This document shows positions 8,213 through 15,023 of a DNA stretch of 64,000 nucleotides, piece by piece. This DNA comes from Clostridiales bacterium. Its GTDB lineage: Bacteria; Bacillota; Clostridia; Oscillospirales; Oscillospiraceae. Numbering within the stretch: the stretch's first letter is position 1; each line of letters starts with the position of its first letter. The position numbers and the translations under genes are program-made. The notes under the pieces were generated by a model. The model had not been told where the DNA came from. It saw nothing but the letters and a program-made list of their open reading frames with translations, and made no database searches. The DNA is taken from NCBI GenBank assembly GCA_004556965.1, contig SFFE01000003.1, positions 1 through 64,000 of the forward strand, written 5' to 3'.

Positions 8213-8737
8213 ATGAATTTGTTGCAAATTATGAAAAACAGAAGAAGCGTCCGAGCCTATACGGGCGACCCGATCCCGCCGGAGAAGCTGGAGAAAATTC
8301 TGCAGGCGGGTCTGCTTGCGCCGAGCGGCAGGAATGCCCGGCCGGTGGAATTTGTCGTCGTCGAGCAGCGGGAACTGCTGGACAAGCTGTCCGAGAGCAG
8401 AAGTATGGGCGCCGGAATGCTGAAAGACGCGGCCTGCGCCGTCGTTGTGATCGCAGATGCGGAAAAAGGAGACACTTGGGTCGAGGACTGCAGTCTTGCG
8501 ATGGGCTACATGCTTCTGATGGCGGAGCAGATGAACGTTGCGGCCTGCTGGGTGCATCAGCGCGGGAGAACGACGGCGCAGGGCGGGGAAGCCGGGGCAT
8601 ATGTGAAAGCGCTCCTTGGCGTTCCGTCCCGCTACGAGGTGGAGGCGATTTTGGCGCTCGGCATTCCGGCGCAAAAGCCGGAGCCGCGCGCATGGAACGA
8701 GACCGAGACACATAAAATACACCGGGAAAGATTCTGA
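8213..8737 (+). CDS. nitroreductase family FMN oxidoreductase
   Basis: Small FMN-dependent reductase of 174 aa. The N-terminus carries the nitroreductase motif (IMKNRRSVRAY, then LLAPSGRNARPVEF) that contacts FMN; the ALGIPAQKPEPRA segment near the end is also typical. Proteins of this size act as homodimers using NAD(P)H on nitro compounds, quinones or flavins. ATG 8213 begins two bases after the amidohydrolase stop, with GGAGGAGGG inside the upstream gene, so the two are co-transcribed and may serve one catabolic function. The substrate cannot be told from sequence. A terminator follows. Confidence 0.88.
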   Translation: MNLLQIMKNRRSVRAYTGDPIPPEKLEKILQAGLLAPSGRNARPVEFVVVEQRELLDKLSESRSMGAGMLKDAACAVVVIADAEKGDTWVEDCSLAMGYMLLMAEQMNVAACWVHQRGRTTAQGGEAGAYVKALLGVPSRYEVEAILALGIPAQKPEPRAWNETETHKIHRERF

Positions 8738-8756
8738 TCTTCACAGCACAGGAAAT

Positions 8757-8795
8757 GCAGACCACGAAAGACAGCTTGTGGTCTGCGTTTTTCTG
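8757..8795 (+). terminator. rho-independent terminator
   Basis: A 9-bp stem (GCAGACCAC at 8757-8765 with 8778-8786), 12-nt loop, then GTTTTTCTGTTTTT ends the amidohydrolase-nitroreductase unit. Confidence 0.85.
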
Positions 8796-8851
8796 TTTTT
8801 CGTCAAAATACCCAAAAGATGCAGGCAATTTGCGCGAAATGCGCCGGATGC

Positions 8852-8880
8852 TTGAATTTCCGATGCGCTGGTCGTATAAT
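8852..8880 (+). promoter_or_regulatory. promoter of the aconitase-X operon
   Basis: TTGAAT (8852-8857), 17-bp spacer, perfect TATAAT (8875-8880). Confidence 0.85.
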
Positions 8881-8934
8881 GCAAATAGTTAAGAAATTCA
8901 CATGTTGTGAGAGATCTTAAAGGAGGTTGCATGT

Positions 8935-10212
8935 ATGAAACTAACCCCGGAACAGCAGTCCGTGCTCGACGGCGGCAAGGGCGAGGTCATGGCCAAGGTC
9001 ATGAAGACTCTTGTGATGTACGGCGAGGCCTTCGGCGCGGAAGAGATGGTGCCAATTACGAGTACCTATGGACATACGGTCATCAGCTTCGGCATCAACG
9101 TCATGAAACCGGTCTATGACCTGTATGATGAACTCATCCAGGGCGGCGCGCTTCCCCAGCAGAAATTCACGGCAGACCCACTGCCGCTGGATCCGAACGT
9201 CCCATCCAACCCCCTGCAGAATTTTGTATTCAATCAGCTCATGTACAAGCAGCAGACGCGCTATGAAAAGCAGTTGGACGAGATGGGCCTGCTCAACAAG
9301 GACGGCTTTACCTGCACCTGCTATCTGGACGAGGTCGGAAACAAGCCGAAGATGGGCGAGGTGCTCTCGTGGGCGGAGTCGTCCGCCGTCGTGTATGCCA
9401 ACAGCGTGCTCGGCGCGCGCTGCAACCGCAACTCCGGCATTCTGGAGCTGATGGGTTCCATCGCCGGCTGCGTGCCATATTTCGGCCTGCTCACGGACGA
9501 TGGCCGCCGCGCGGACTGGATCGTGGAGGTGCGCACCTCGCGCAAGCCGGAGGCACAGCTGCTCGGCTCTGCGATCGGGATGAAGGTTATGGATAAGGTA
9601 CCTTACGTCAAGGGGCTGGACAAATTCCTCGGCACGGAGCTGGACAATGACGTGATCGGCTACCTCAAGGACTTCGGCGCGGCCTCCGCCTCGAACGGCG
9701 CGGTCGGGCTGTATCATATCGAGCATCTCACGCCAGAGGCCGTCCAGCAGGGCGAAGCGCTCATCCGCGAGGGTGCGCCGGTGTACGTGATCGACGACGC
9801 GGAGCTGGAGCGTGTCCGCCAAAGCTACCCCTGCATCTGGAAGAACCCGGACGCCAAGCCAAAGCTGTGCTTCATGGGCTGCCCGCACATGACGCTCCGG
9901 CAACTGATCGACAATACCATCCGCGTGGAGCGGGGGCTGCGCCGTGCCGGCAACCGCAAGGTCTGCATCCCGACGGTATTTACTGCGGCGCCGTCCGTCA
10001 TCCGCGAATTTGAAAAGACGGAGTATGCCGCGCGGCTGAAGGCCACCGGGGTGGTGCTCAGCTATATCTGCCCGCTCATGTACATGAACAATCCGCTCAG
10101 CAAGATGATGCCGGTCATTACATCCTCCAACAAGCTGCGCACCTACACCAGCGCGCGCTATTACACGGAGGATGAGATCATCACCATAATTACAAAGGGG
10201 GCGAAGAAATGA
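8935..10212 (+). CDS. aconitase X (AcnX) large subunit, DUF521 family
   Basis: Catalytic subunit of the aconitase-X group, 425 aa. Landmarks include the VPITSTYGHT and SVLGARCNRNSGILE regions (the latter probably an iron-sulfur or metal ligand Cys) and GCPHMTLRQL, close to the family GCPH motif. ATG 8935 has AAAGGAGG 8 bases upstream; an out-of-frame ATG at 8931 is ignored. The gene overlaps the small-subunit gene by 4 bases (ATGA). Characterised AcnX enzymes include bacterial cis-3-hydroxy-L-proline dehydratase and archaeal mevalonate-5-phosphate dehydratase. Nothing nearby decides the substrate, so only a hydro-lyase role is claimed. Confidence 0.88.
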   Translation: MKLTPEQQSVLDGGKGEVMAKVMKTLVMYGEAFGAEEMVPITSTYGHTVISFGINVMKPVYDLYDELIQGGALPQQKFTADPLPLDPNVPSNPLQNFVFNQLMYKQQTRYEKQLDEMGLLNKDGFTCTCYLDEVGNKPKMGEVLSWAESSAVVYANSVLGARCNRNSGILELMGSIAGCVPYFGLLTDDGRRADWIVEVRTSRKPEAQLLGSAIGMKVMDKVPYVKGLDKFLGTELDNDVIGYLKDFGAASASNGAVGLYHIEHLTPEAVQQGEALIREGAPVYVIDDAELERVRQSYPCIWKNPDAKPKLCFMGCPHMTLRQLIDNTIRVERGLRRAGNRKVCIPTVFTAAPSVIREFEKTEYAARLKATGVVLSYICPLMYMNNPLSKMMPVITSSNKLRTYTSARYYTEDEIITIITKGAKK

Positions 10213-10652
10213 GACAGTTTCAGGGACGTGTGGTATGTCCGGGGACGTGTGAGGCGGAAGCGCTTGTGTCGCACGGCGGCTTTAATACGCTGGCCAGCTA
10301 TCAGATGGCGATCATGTTCCACGATAAAGACGTCAAGTGCGGTGATCAGAACAATCCGGATCTCTACAAAAAGCCGATGATCGGCAAGGCGCTCTGCCTG
10401 CCGGAGACCATTGGCTCCACGACGGGCGGAATGGTGCTGTATGATGTCGGTGTTCTTGGCACGCAGCCTGCGTGTATGCTCTTTTCCAAGCACATTGACT
10501 CGCTGGCAGCCTCCGGTGCGATCCTCATCGCCGTGTGGACGGATGCGAAGATGCCTGTGATCGACTGTCTGGGCGATGAATTTCTCGACGCGGTGAAAAC
10601 CGGCATGACGGTCCGCGTGCTGGAAAATGGCGTCGTCGAGATCGATGGCTGA
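10209..10652 (+). CDS. aconitase X (AcnX) small subunit, DUF126 family
   Basis: Swivelling-domain partner of the large subunit, 147 aa. It begins MRQFQGRVVCPGTCEAEALV, the typical DUF126 opening, and contains GKALCLPETIGSTTGGMVLYD, where the Gly-Ser-Thr-Thr-Gly stretch corresponds to the conserved active-site loop of the small subunit. The separate two-gene arrangement corresponds to the type II AcnX layout rather than the single-chain type I. It is translationally coupled to the large subunit by an ATGA overlap. A strong hairpin follows 27 bases downstream. Confidence 0.88.
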   Translation: MRQFQGRVVCPGTCEAEALVSHGGFNTLASYQMAIMFHDKDVKCGDQNNPDLYKKPMIGKALCLPETIGSTTGGMVLYDVGVLGTQPACMLFSKHIDSLAASGAILIAVWTDAKMPVIDCLGDEFLDAVKTGMTVRVLENGVVEIDG

Positions 10653-10678
10653 ACAGAGCGGCCGTACCGAAAAGATCG

Positions 10679-10703
10679 GATCCCCCGGCTTGGCCGGGGG
10701 ATC
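10679..10703. terminator. GC-rich hairpin, weak terminator
   Basis: A perfect 11-bp stem (GATCCCCCGGC and complement) with a 3-nt loop follows the AcnX operon. No T-run follows, so termination may be partial or the hairpin may just protect the mRNA end. Confidence 0.45.
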
Positions 10704-10727
10704 GCTGCATATTGGCAGGAAACGTGC

Positions 10728-10756
10728 TTGACCTTTGGGCGGGGCTTTGTTATCAT
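10728..10756 (+). promoter_or_regulatory. promoter of the HAD phosphatase gene
   Basis: TTGACC (10728-10733), 17-bp spacer, TATCAT (10751-10756). Transcription from here rules out the upstream in-frame start codons at 10728 and 10755 for the next gene. Confidence 0.75.
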
Positions 10757-10817
10757 GCGGAACAGAATGACACGGCCGTATGCGCTGCGCTGCGGCCAGC
10801 TGGAAGGATGTTTTTTT

Positions 10818-11507
10818 GTGATTCAGACTGTTCTGTTCGACTTGGACGATACCCTGTTGGATTTTCATAAGGCGGAGGCGGCCGCGCTTCGCAAGACGCT
10901 GATCGCGCTGGATCTGGAGCCGAGCGAGGCAATCATTGCCCGCTACAGCGAGATCAACGCGGCACAGTGGCGGCTGCTGGAGGATGGGAAGCTCACACGC
11001 GAGCAGGTGCTGACGCGGCGCTTTGCCATTTTGTTTGACGAACTGGGCGTGGAGCGCTCCAGCGTGCAGGCCAAGGAAATCTATGAGCGGCTGCTGGGCG
11101 TCGGGCACTATTTCATCCCCGGCGCGCCGGAGGTGCTCGCGGCGCTGGCGCCGCGCTATGACCTGTATCTGGTGTCGAACGGCACGGCGACCGTGCAGGA
11201 AAGCCGTTTGGAGAGCGCCGGCATCCAACCGTATTTCAAGGATATTTTCATTTCTCAGCAGATTGGTGCGGACAAGCCGCAGAAGGAATTCTTTGACCGC
11301 TGTTTTGCAAAGATCCCGAATGTTTTGCGCGAGCGCACGATTATCGTGGGCGACAGCCTGACCTCCGATATGCGCGGCGGCAGCAACGCGGGCATCCGCA
11401 CCTGCTGGTTCAATCCGCACCGCAAGGCTCGCTGCGCGGAGATTCCCGTTGACTACGAAATTGCCGCGCTTGCCGAGCTTCCGGCGCTGCTGGCGCAAAT
11501 CCAATAG
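10818..11507 (+). CDS. HAD-superfamily hydrolase, YjjG/YfnB type
   Basis: Cytosolic phosphatase of 229 aa from a GTG start. All four HAD motifs are present: FDLDDTLLDF (nucleophile Asp), LVSNGTATVQ, the Lys in DKPQKEFF, and IIVGDSLTSDMRGGSNAGI. The alpha-helical C1 cap between motifs I and II and the overall length match the YjjG/YfnB pyrimidine 5'-nucleotidase branch. GTG 10818 is preferred because GGAAGG lies about 9 bases upstream and the promoter lies at 10728-10756; an ATG at 10767 remains possible. It probably dephosphorylates nucleoside monophosphates or damaged analogues. It is a single-gene unit closed by a terminator. Confidence 0.85.
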   Translation: MIQTVLFDLDDTLLDFHKAEAAALRKTLIALDLEPSEAIIARYSEINAAQWRLLEDGKLTREQVLTRRFAILFDELGVERSSVQAKEIYERLLGVGHYFIPGAPEVLAALAPRYDLYLVSNGTATVQESRLESAGIQPYFKDIFISQQIGADKPQKEFFDRCFAKIPNVLRERTIIVGDSLTSDMRGGSNAGIRTCWFNPHRKARCAEIPVDYEIAALAELPALLAQIQ

Positions 11508-11525
11508 AAAGATACCAAGGATAAG

Positions 11526-11570
11526 AAAAACCGTTGAAGGCTCAGAGTCTCTGATTCTTCAACGGTTTTT
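11526..11570. terminator. bidirectional terminator
   Basis: A perfect 14-bp inverted repeat (AAAAACCGTTGAAG and complement) with T-run on either strand separates the HAD gene from the minus-strand tetR locus. Confidence 0.9.
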
Positions 11571-11578
11571 TGGATTCC

Positions 11579-11866
11579 TTAATCGTTGGGCGCGGTTTGG
11601 TCAAACTGAACAAACGCTACCCAGAATAGGACACCGGCCAGTGCCAGCGCGCAGCCGAGACCCGTATAAAACACCGCAATAAACGTCGCGGGCACCAAAC
11701 CGGAGGCGCGCAGCCAAATGCCGCCGCCCATCATAAAAATCATGATACAGTAAGATTTAAGATCGAAAAAATGCCAGATGGGCTTTGTCTCCTGCGCATA
11801 GCCGGAAATCCGTCTTGTATGCTTCCGGGTCATCTGATAAAACATCCAGCCGAACAGGCGGAACAC
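11579..11866 (-). pseudogene. membrane-protein remnant, 5' end missing
   Basis: A 95-codon open frame from a GTG at 11866 with two or three hydrophobic stretches (VVFRLFGWMFY just before and at the start, SYCIMIFMMGGGIWLR, and a long C-terminal stretch TFIAVFYTGLGCALALAGVLFWV). It looks like the C-terminal part of a small multi-spanning protein, which I cannot name. There is no ribosome binding site before the GTG, and the reading frame overlaps the tetR frame by 110 bases with a stop only 20 codons upstream. The simplest reading is that its 5' end was lost in a deletion that also removed the 3' end of tetR. It could instead be an intact short gene translated by coupling. Confidence 0.45.
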
Positions 11867-12296
11867 GACGAGCGAAAGAAGAACGTGTACCGGCCGGATC
11901 GGCGTACAGCGCCTCCGTCATTCCCAGCCGGATGTGTGAGAAATACTGCTCCATGGTGTCTTTCGCCTTGCTTTTCCCGGTGCTTGCAAAGCTGAGAGAA
12001 TGTGCCGTTAAAAAATGGGGGTATTTCTTGGCGCCCTGCTGCACGCTGTCAAAAATCCATTGGACGTATTCCGGAAACGGCAAATTGGCGTGACACGTTT
12101 GATCCATATGAAAAATATCCTGCCAGACGCGCGCAACGGTCGCGATCACGAGGTCATCTTTGTTGGGGAAATAGTTATAGAGGGAGCCAACTGCCACATG
12201 ACACGCCTGTGCGACGGAGCGCATGTTCAGCGCGGATAACCCTTGTTCCGAAACCATGCGCCGGCAGATTTCAAGGATCGCCTCTTTGGATGTCAC
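11757..12296 (-). CDS. TetR/AcrR-family transcriptional regulator, C-terminus probably altered
   Basis: 179-aa frame from a GTG start. Residues 1-55 form a normal TetR DNA-binding domain with the helix-turn-helix around MRSVAQACHVAVGSLYNYFPNKDDLV. The ligand-binding domain looks ordinary to about residue 137 (SHIRLGMTEALYADP). After that the chain becomes Arg/Pro/Asp-rich without hydrophobic helices, while another frame over the same bases encodes obvious membrane helices. I infer that the native C-terminus has been replaced by out-of-frame sequence after a deletion. A near-consensus promoter overlapped by a perfect palindrome lies upstream, suggesting autoregulation. The usual divergent efflux-pump target is absent. 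Confidence 0.75.
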   Translation of the reverse strand: MTSKEAILEICRRMVSEQGLSALNMRSVAQACHVAVGSLYNYFPNKDDLVIATVARVWQDIFHMDQTCHANLPFPEYVQWIFDSVQQGAKKYPHFLTAHSLSFASTGKSKAKDTMEQYFSHIRLGMTEALYADPAGTRSSFARRVPPVRLDVLSDDPEAYKTDFRLCAGDKAHLAFFRS

Positions 12297-12335
12297 AGCC
12301 GTGTTGATTGGACTTGCCCCCTAAATAAACAGCGT

Positions 12336-12365
12336 TCATTATAATGAGTTATTATGACTTGTCAA
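12336..12365 (-). promoter_or_regulatory. tetR promoter with palindromic operator
   Basis: Minus-strand TTGACA (12360-12365), 16-bp spacer and TATAAT (12338-12343). The perfect 12-bp palindrome TCATTATAATGA (12336-12347) covers the -10 box and is followed by a related TTATTATGA half site, a likely TetR binding site. Confidence 0.8.
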
Positions 12366-12405
12366 TGGATTTCCGAGAAGAAGCGGCGGGAAAGGGGAGA
12401 AGAGC

Positions 12406-12442
12406 AAAAAAGCCGCTGCGGACGAAACAACGTCCGCAGCGG
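12406..12442 (-). terminator. terminator of the cupredoxin-like gene
   Basis: Minus strand: 12-bp perfect stem CCGCTGCGGACG (12431-12442 with 12413-12424), 6-nt loop, then a T-run (12406-12411). Confidence 0.85.
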
Positions 12443-12450
12443 TGTGATCC

Positions 12451-12471
12451 GAGTGTCATTAAAGAATCTGG
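12451..12471. repeat. direct repeat, left copy
   Basis: 21-bp sequence containing GTGTCATTAAAG, repeated at 13926-13946 with 20 of 21 bases identical. The two copies bracket the cupredoxin-like gene; each is adjacent to a terminator hairpin on the same side. Confidence 0.75.
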
Positions 12472-12575
12472 GAAAATCCAGCAAAATCCATGGTTTTCAA
12501 GTAGTCAGCAAGAGGTTTGTATCCTAATCAACGAGGCGCTGTCATAGGCTCCAGACATGGAGCAATGCGTCTGGC

Positions 12576-13619
12576 TCATTTTTCGTACCATTTCTTTTCC
12601 CACCAATGCTTTACGCTCCGGCAGGCGGCCTTACAGTGATACCGGATGCCCCGGCTCAGAACCCGGAAGATGCCCCACATCCCGGACTCCACGTCCCAGC
12701 GCAGAGAGCCAGAGCGGTAGAGATAGTCTCCGGGGTACTTGGTCCGCTCCGGCTCAATGTTGAACACGTTGCCCACGCTGACGGCCCCCTGTATCGGGAT
12801 GATCCGGGTGAAGGGGTCATCGGGCTGGGCCCGCCAGAGGTGGCCATGGAGGACGAAACTGATGTTCCGGGGTTTATCTGCCGGCATCAGAAAACGGATG
12901 ATAACCCGCTCCCCGGTATAGGACTGGAACACCGGCGTGGCCGGGTCGCCGTAGGCCCAGGAGCTCATGGAGATGTCCTCCGCCGTATCGGCAGGATCGG
13001 CATGGTGATCCAGGGGCAGACGGTTTCGCATGGGTTCGGAGCGGTAGCTGATGGCGGTGGTGCCGCTGGGGAGACCTGTGTGGGGGTCCACCGGCTGGCC
13101 ACCGTCCGCTGTGTTGATTTCCAGCTCGTCGTGGAAGAACACGGCGTATTCCCGGAAAGCGGGCTTGGCAGGATGGTAGATGTCGGCGAACAGGCCGCTG
13201 TCCATGGGCTTGCCCGTCACCAGGTCGTACCAGGTGGACCCCGCTGCCTCCACGATGATGGCCCCGAACAGGCCGTGGACGTTGGTTCCGTCCTCGCCAC
13301 TGCGGGTGTCCGCCATGTCGGAAAACAGGAAGACGCCCTCTTGATCCGCCTGCCAGGTATAGCAGATGCGGCGGCTGATGGTAGAGTCCGGATTGAAGCC
13401 CACATTGGCGCCGTCGGAGGTCAGCACGTTGTAGGAAAGGCCCTGCACGTGGATGGATGCCCGGCGACCCAGCTTGTTTTCGAAGTTAATCTGAACGGTG
13501 TCGCCCACGTTGGCCCGGATGACCAGGGGCCGAACCTCCTCATAAGGCTGGGGGACGGGAAGTGCAAACCGCTTGCTTGCCTCCCTCTGGATGCGCTCGG
13601 AATCCTGCTTTCGATTCAT
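12576..13619 (-). CDS. multicopper-oxidase-like cupredoxin protein with missing copper ligands
   Basis: 347-aa protein with two cupredoxin-like regions. The first has VIRANVGDTVQINFENKL and IHVQGLSY, then FLFSDMADTRSGEDGTNVHGLFGAIIVEA; the second has FVLHGHLWRAQ and ends GMWGIFRVL, matching the multicopper-oxidase frame. Classical ligands are largely absent: IHVQG where HxHG is usual, FLFSD where HCH-type histidines sit, and YRSGSLRWDVESGMWG in place of the final HCHxxxHxxxGM. A working trinuclear copper centre is therefore unlikely. There is no signal peptide, and no ribosome binding site before ATG 13619; an in-frame stop lies 15 codons upstream. It is a lone gene bracketed by direct repeats near tRNA-Pro, suggesting acquisition by transfer. 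Confidence 0.7.
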   Translation of the reverse strand: MNRKQDSERIQREASKRFALPVPQPYEEVRPLVIRANVGDTVQINFENKLGRRASIHVQGLSYNVLTSDGANVGFNPDSTISRRICYTWQADQEGVFLFSDMADTRSGEDGTNVHGLFGAIIVEAAGSTWYDLVTGKPMDSGLFADIYHPAKPAFREYAVFFHDELEINTADGGQPVDPHTGLPSGTTAISYRSEPMRNRLPLDHHADPADTAEDISMSSWAYGDPATPVFQSYTGERVIIRFLMPADKPRNISFVLHGHLWRAQPDDPFTRIIPIQGAVSVGNVFNIEPERTKYPGDYLYRSGSLRWDVESGMWGIFRVLSRGIRYHCKAACRSVKHWWEKKWYEK

Positions 13620-13882
13620 TGCACAGGGCCCGGCAGAAGCCGGGAGCTGTGTAACCTATCCTATGTGCTCTCGAATAAACTGGTGTTTTCCACTCAATGG
13701 GACAGGACAGAAACCGGGGCACAGAGATCTATTCTTGTACAGTTTTATTTTGCGATAATTTTCGGCCGAAAAAGGAGAAAAGCATGTAAATGCCGAAGAT
13801 AGCAGAACTATTCTTCTCAAACGTAACCGGGTCCATATTCAACATAAATAAAAAACGGGCAAATTGACCGTATCTTTTACAT
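13620..13882. other. non-coding region upstream of the cupredoxin gene
   Basis: No gene seen. It contains the perfect 14-bp palindrome TTTTCGGCCGAAAA (13759-13772), a possible operator, and a CCCGGCTTCTGCCGGG hairpin just before the cupredoxin start. I could not identify a convincing minus-strand promoter. Confidence 0.5.
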
Positions 13883-13883
13883 A

Positions 13884-13920
13884 AAAAATCCTCCAAAATC
13901 AACGATTTTGGAGGATTTTT
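13884..13920. terminator. bidirectional terminator-like hairpin
   Basis: Perfect 17-bp inverted repeat (13884-13900 with 13904-13920), 3-nt loop, A/T tails on both sides. It lies between the tRNA-Pro terminator and the cupredoxin gene. Confidence 0.8.
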
Positions 13921-13946
13921 GGTCGGAGTGTCATTAAAGGATCTGG
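13919..13946. repeat. tRNA-Pro 3'-end copy joined to direct repeat, right copy
   Basis: TTGGTCGGAGTG at 13919-13930 is identical to 13985-13996, the CCA end and acceptor strand of tRNA-Pro. It overlaps the right copy (13926-13946) of the 21-bp repeat found at 12451-12471. Such partial tRNA 3'-end duplications are typical of attachment sites left by integrating elements. Confidence 0.65.
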
Positions 13947-13952
13947 CAAAGA

Positions 13953-13986
13953 GAAAAATCGGAGTATCCCAAAGGATACTCCGATT
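13953..13986 (-). terminator. tRNA-Pro terminator
   Basis: Minus strand: directly after the tRNA CCA end, a 13-bp perfect stem (13974-13986 with 13957-13969), 4-nt loop, then T-rich sequence. Confidence 0.88.
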
Positions 13987-14061
13987 GGTCGGAGTGGCGA
14001 GACTTGAACTCGCGGCCTCATGGTCCCGAACCATGCGCGCTACCATCTGCGCTACACCCCG
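13986..14061 (-). tRNA. tRNA-Pro (anticodon CGG)
   Basis: On the minus strand a 76-nt cloverleaf can be drawn: acceptor CGGGGTG pairing with CACTCCG (one G-T), D-arm GCGCAGATGGTAGCGC, anticodon arm CATGG-TTCGGGA-CCATG with anticodon CGG, and T-arm GCGAG-TTCAAGT-CTCGC. The discriminator A and the CCA end are encoded. A perfect consensus promoter lies upstream and a terminator follows immediately. Confidence 0.96.
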
Positions 14062-14074
14062 AAACAGCTTTCTC

Positions 14075-14103
14075 ATTATAATGACAAACGTCACGGTTGT
14101 CAA
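14075..14103 (-). promoter_or_regulatory. tRNA-Pro promoter
   Basis: Minus strand: exact consensus TTGACA (14098-14103), 17-bp spacer, TATAAT (14075-14080). Confidence 0.92.
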
Positions 14104-14177
14104 GAAGAAATCTTCAAATCTTTCCTAAAGTTATAAAAATCGAGTCCTGGACATAGCCTGTTGCATGGGGTGATTGC

Positions 14178-15023
14178 ATGAAGCGAGGAAAGATTTATGC
14201 CTGCGCGCTACTTTTTTTGGCGCTGACGGCGGTGAAAATGATTTCTCCGGCGTCTGCGGCGGACGTACGGGAGGTTCTGATTCCGACCATCAGCGAGGAT
14301 GACGACTACCGGGCGATGCTTGCCTCCGTGCAGACGGCGCTGCGGTCGGACGGCAGCCAACCGGACGCGGACGCGGCGCCTTACACGGTCACGCCGCCGC
14401 TGGAGCAGATGCGGCAGGAACTGGAAGCACTGCACCCTGAGCATTTTGCGGACCTTCCGAAGACGGAACTTTCTGAACCGGAGCCGGAACCGGAACCCAC
14501 GACGGAGCCGGAACCGGAGCTCAGCGCCGAGATGCAGGCCGCCTTTGCTGCCAGAGATTCGTTTCTGGAGGCACAGGCGGCCTACGCCGATTATGCCGTC
14601 CCCGCCAACGTCAGCTACGACGTTCCGGAGCTTCCGTTTGCGCACAGCTCGCCGGTTGCGGGCTATACCTCGTCCGGCTTTGGCTACCGGGTTCACCCGC
14701 TGCAGAATACGGTCAAATTCCACTATGGAACCGACTTCGCAGCCAATTCGGGTACAGACGTCTGCGCCTTCGCCGACGGAACGGTACTGGCCGCCGGGGA
14801 GGACGCGGGCTACGGCAACTACATTAAAATTGACCACGGCAGCGGCTTTGTAACGCTGTATGGCCATTGCAGCAAGCTGCTCGTGCAGGCAGGGCAGACG
14901 GTGCAGCGAGGCGAGCGGATTGCGCTTGTCGGAGCGACGGGGCAGGCCACCGGGCCGCATTTGCATCTGGAGCTGCTGCACAACGGCGTGTACCTGAACC
15001 CGGAGTTTTATCTTACGGCATGA
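14178..15023 (+). CDS. M23-family peptidase at the SpoIVFA position
   Basis: 281-aa secreted or membrane-anchored protein: signal/anchor segment at residues 6-27 (YACALLFLALTAVKM), a low-complexity Glu/Pro linker (EPEPEPEPTTEPEPE, about 98-115), then a LytM/M23 domain from about residue 150. The zinc ligands look complete: HYGTD supplies His and Asp, HLHLEL the HxH pair, plus YGHC. It overlaps the SpoIVFB-like gene by 4 bases. In spore formers the gene upstream of spoIVFB is spoIVFA, a degenerate M23 protein that inhibits SpoIVFB; here the intact ligands suggest either real endopeptidase activity or a SpoIVFA equivalent that keeps the fold. It follows the tRNA-Pro promoter divergently. Confidence 0.85.
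   Translation: MKRGKIYACALLFLALTAVKMISPASAADVREVLIPTISEDDDYRAMLASVQTALRSDGSQPDADAAPYTVTPPLEQMRQELEALHPEHFADLPKTELSEPEPEPEPTTEPEPELSAEMQAAFAARDSFLEAQAAYADYAVPANVSYDVPELPFAHSSPVAGYTSSGFGYRVHPLQNTVKFHYGTDFAANSGTDVCAFADGTVLAAGEDAGYGNYIKIDHGSGFVTLYGHCSKLLVQAGQTVQRGERIALVGATGQATGPHLHLELLHNGVYLNPEFYLTA

Noticed and set aside
12344..12547. 67-codon plus-strand frame near tetR
   Set aside because: It starts inside the tetR operator and runs through the minus-strand terminator and a direct repeat; no coding character.
13729..14103. 124-codon minus-strand frame including VAQMVARMVRDHEAASSSLATP
   Set aside because: That segment is translated tRNA-Pro sequence, a common false protein.
14469..14521. Short tandem repeat of GAACCGGAGCC-like units
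   Set aside because: It is codon-level repetition for the Glu-Pro linker of the M23 protein, not a DNA repeat element or CRISPR.
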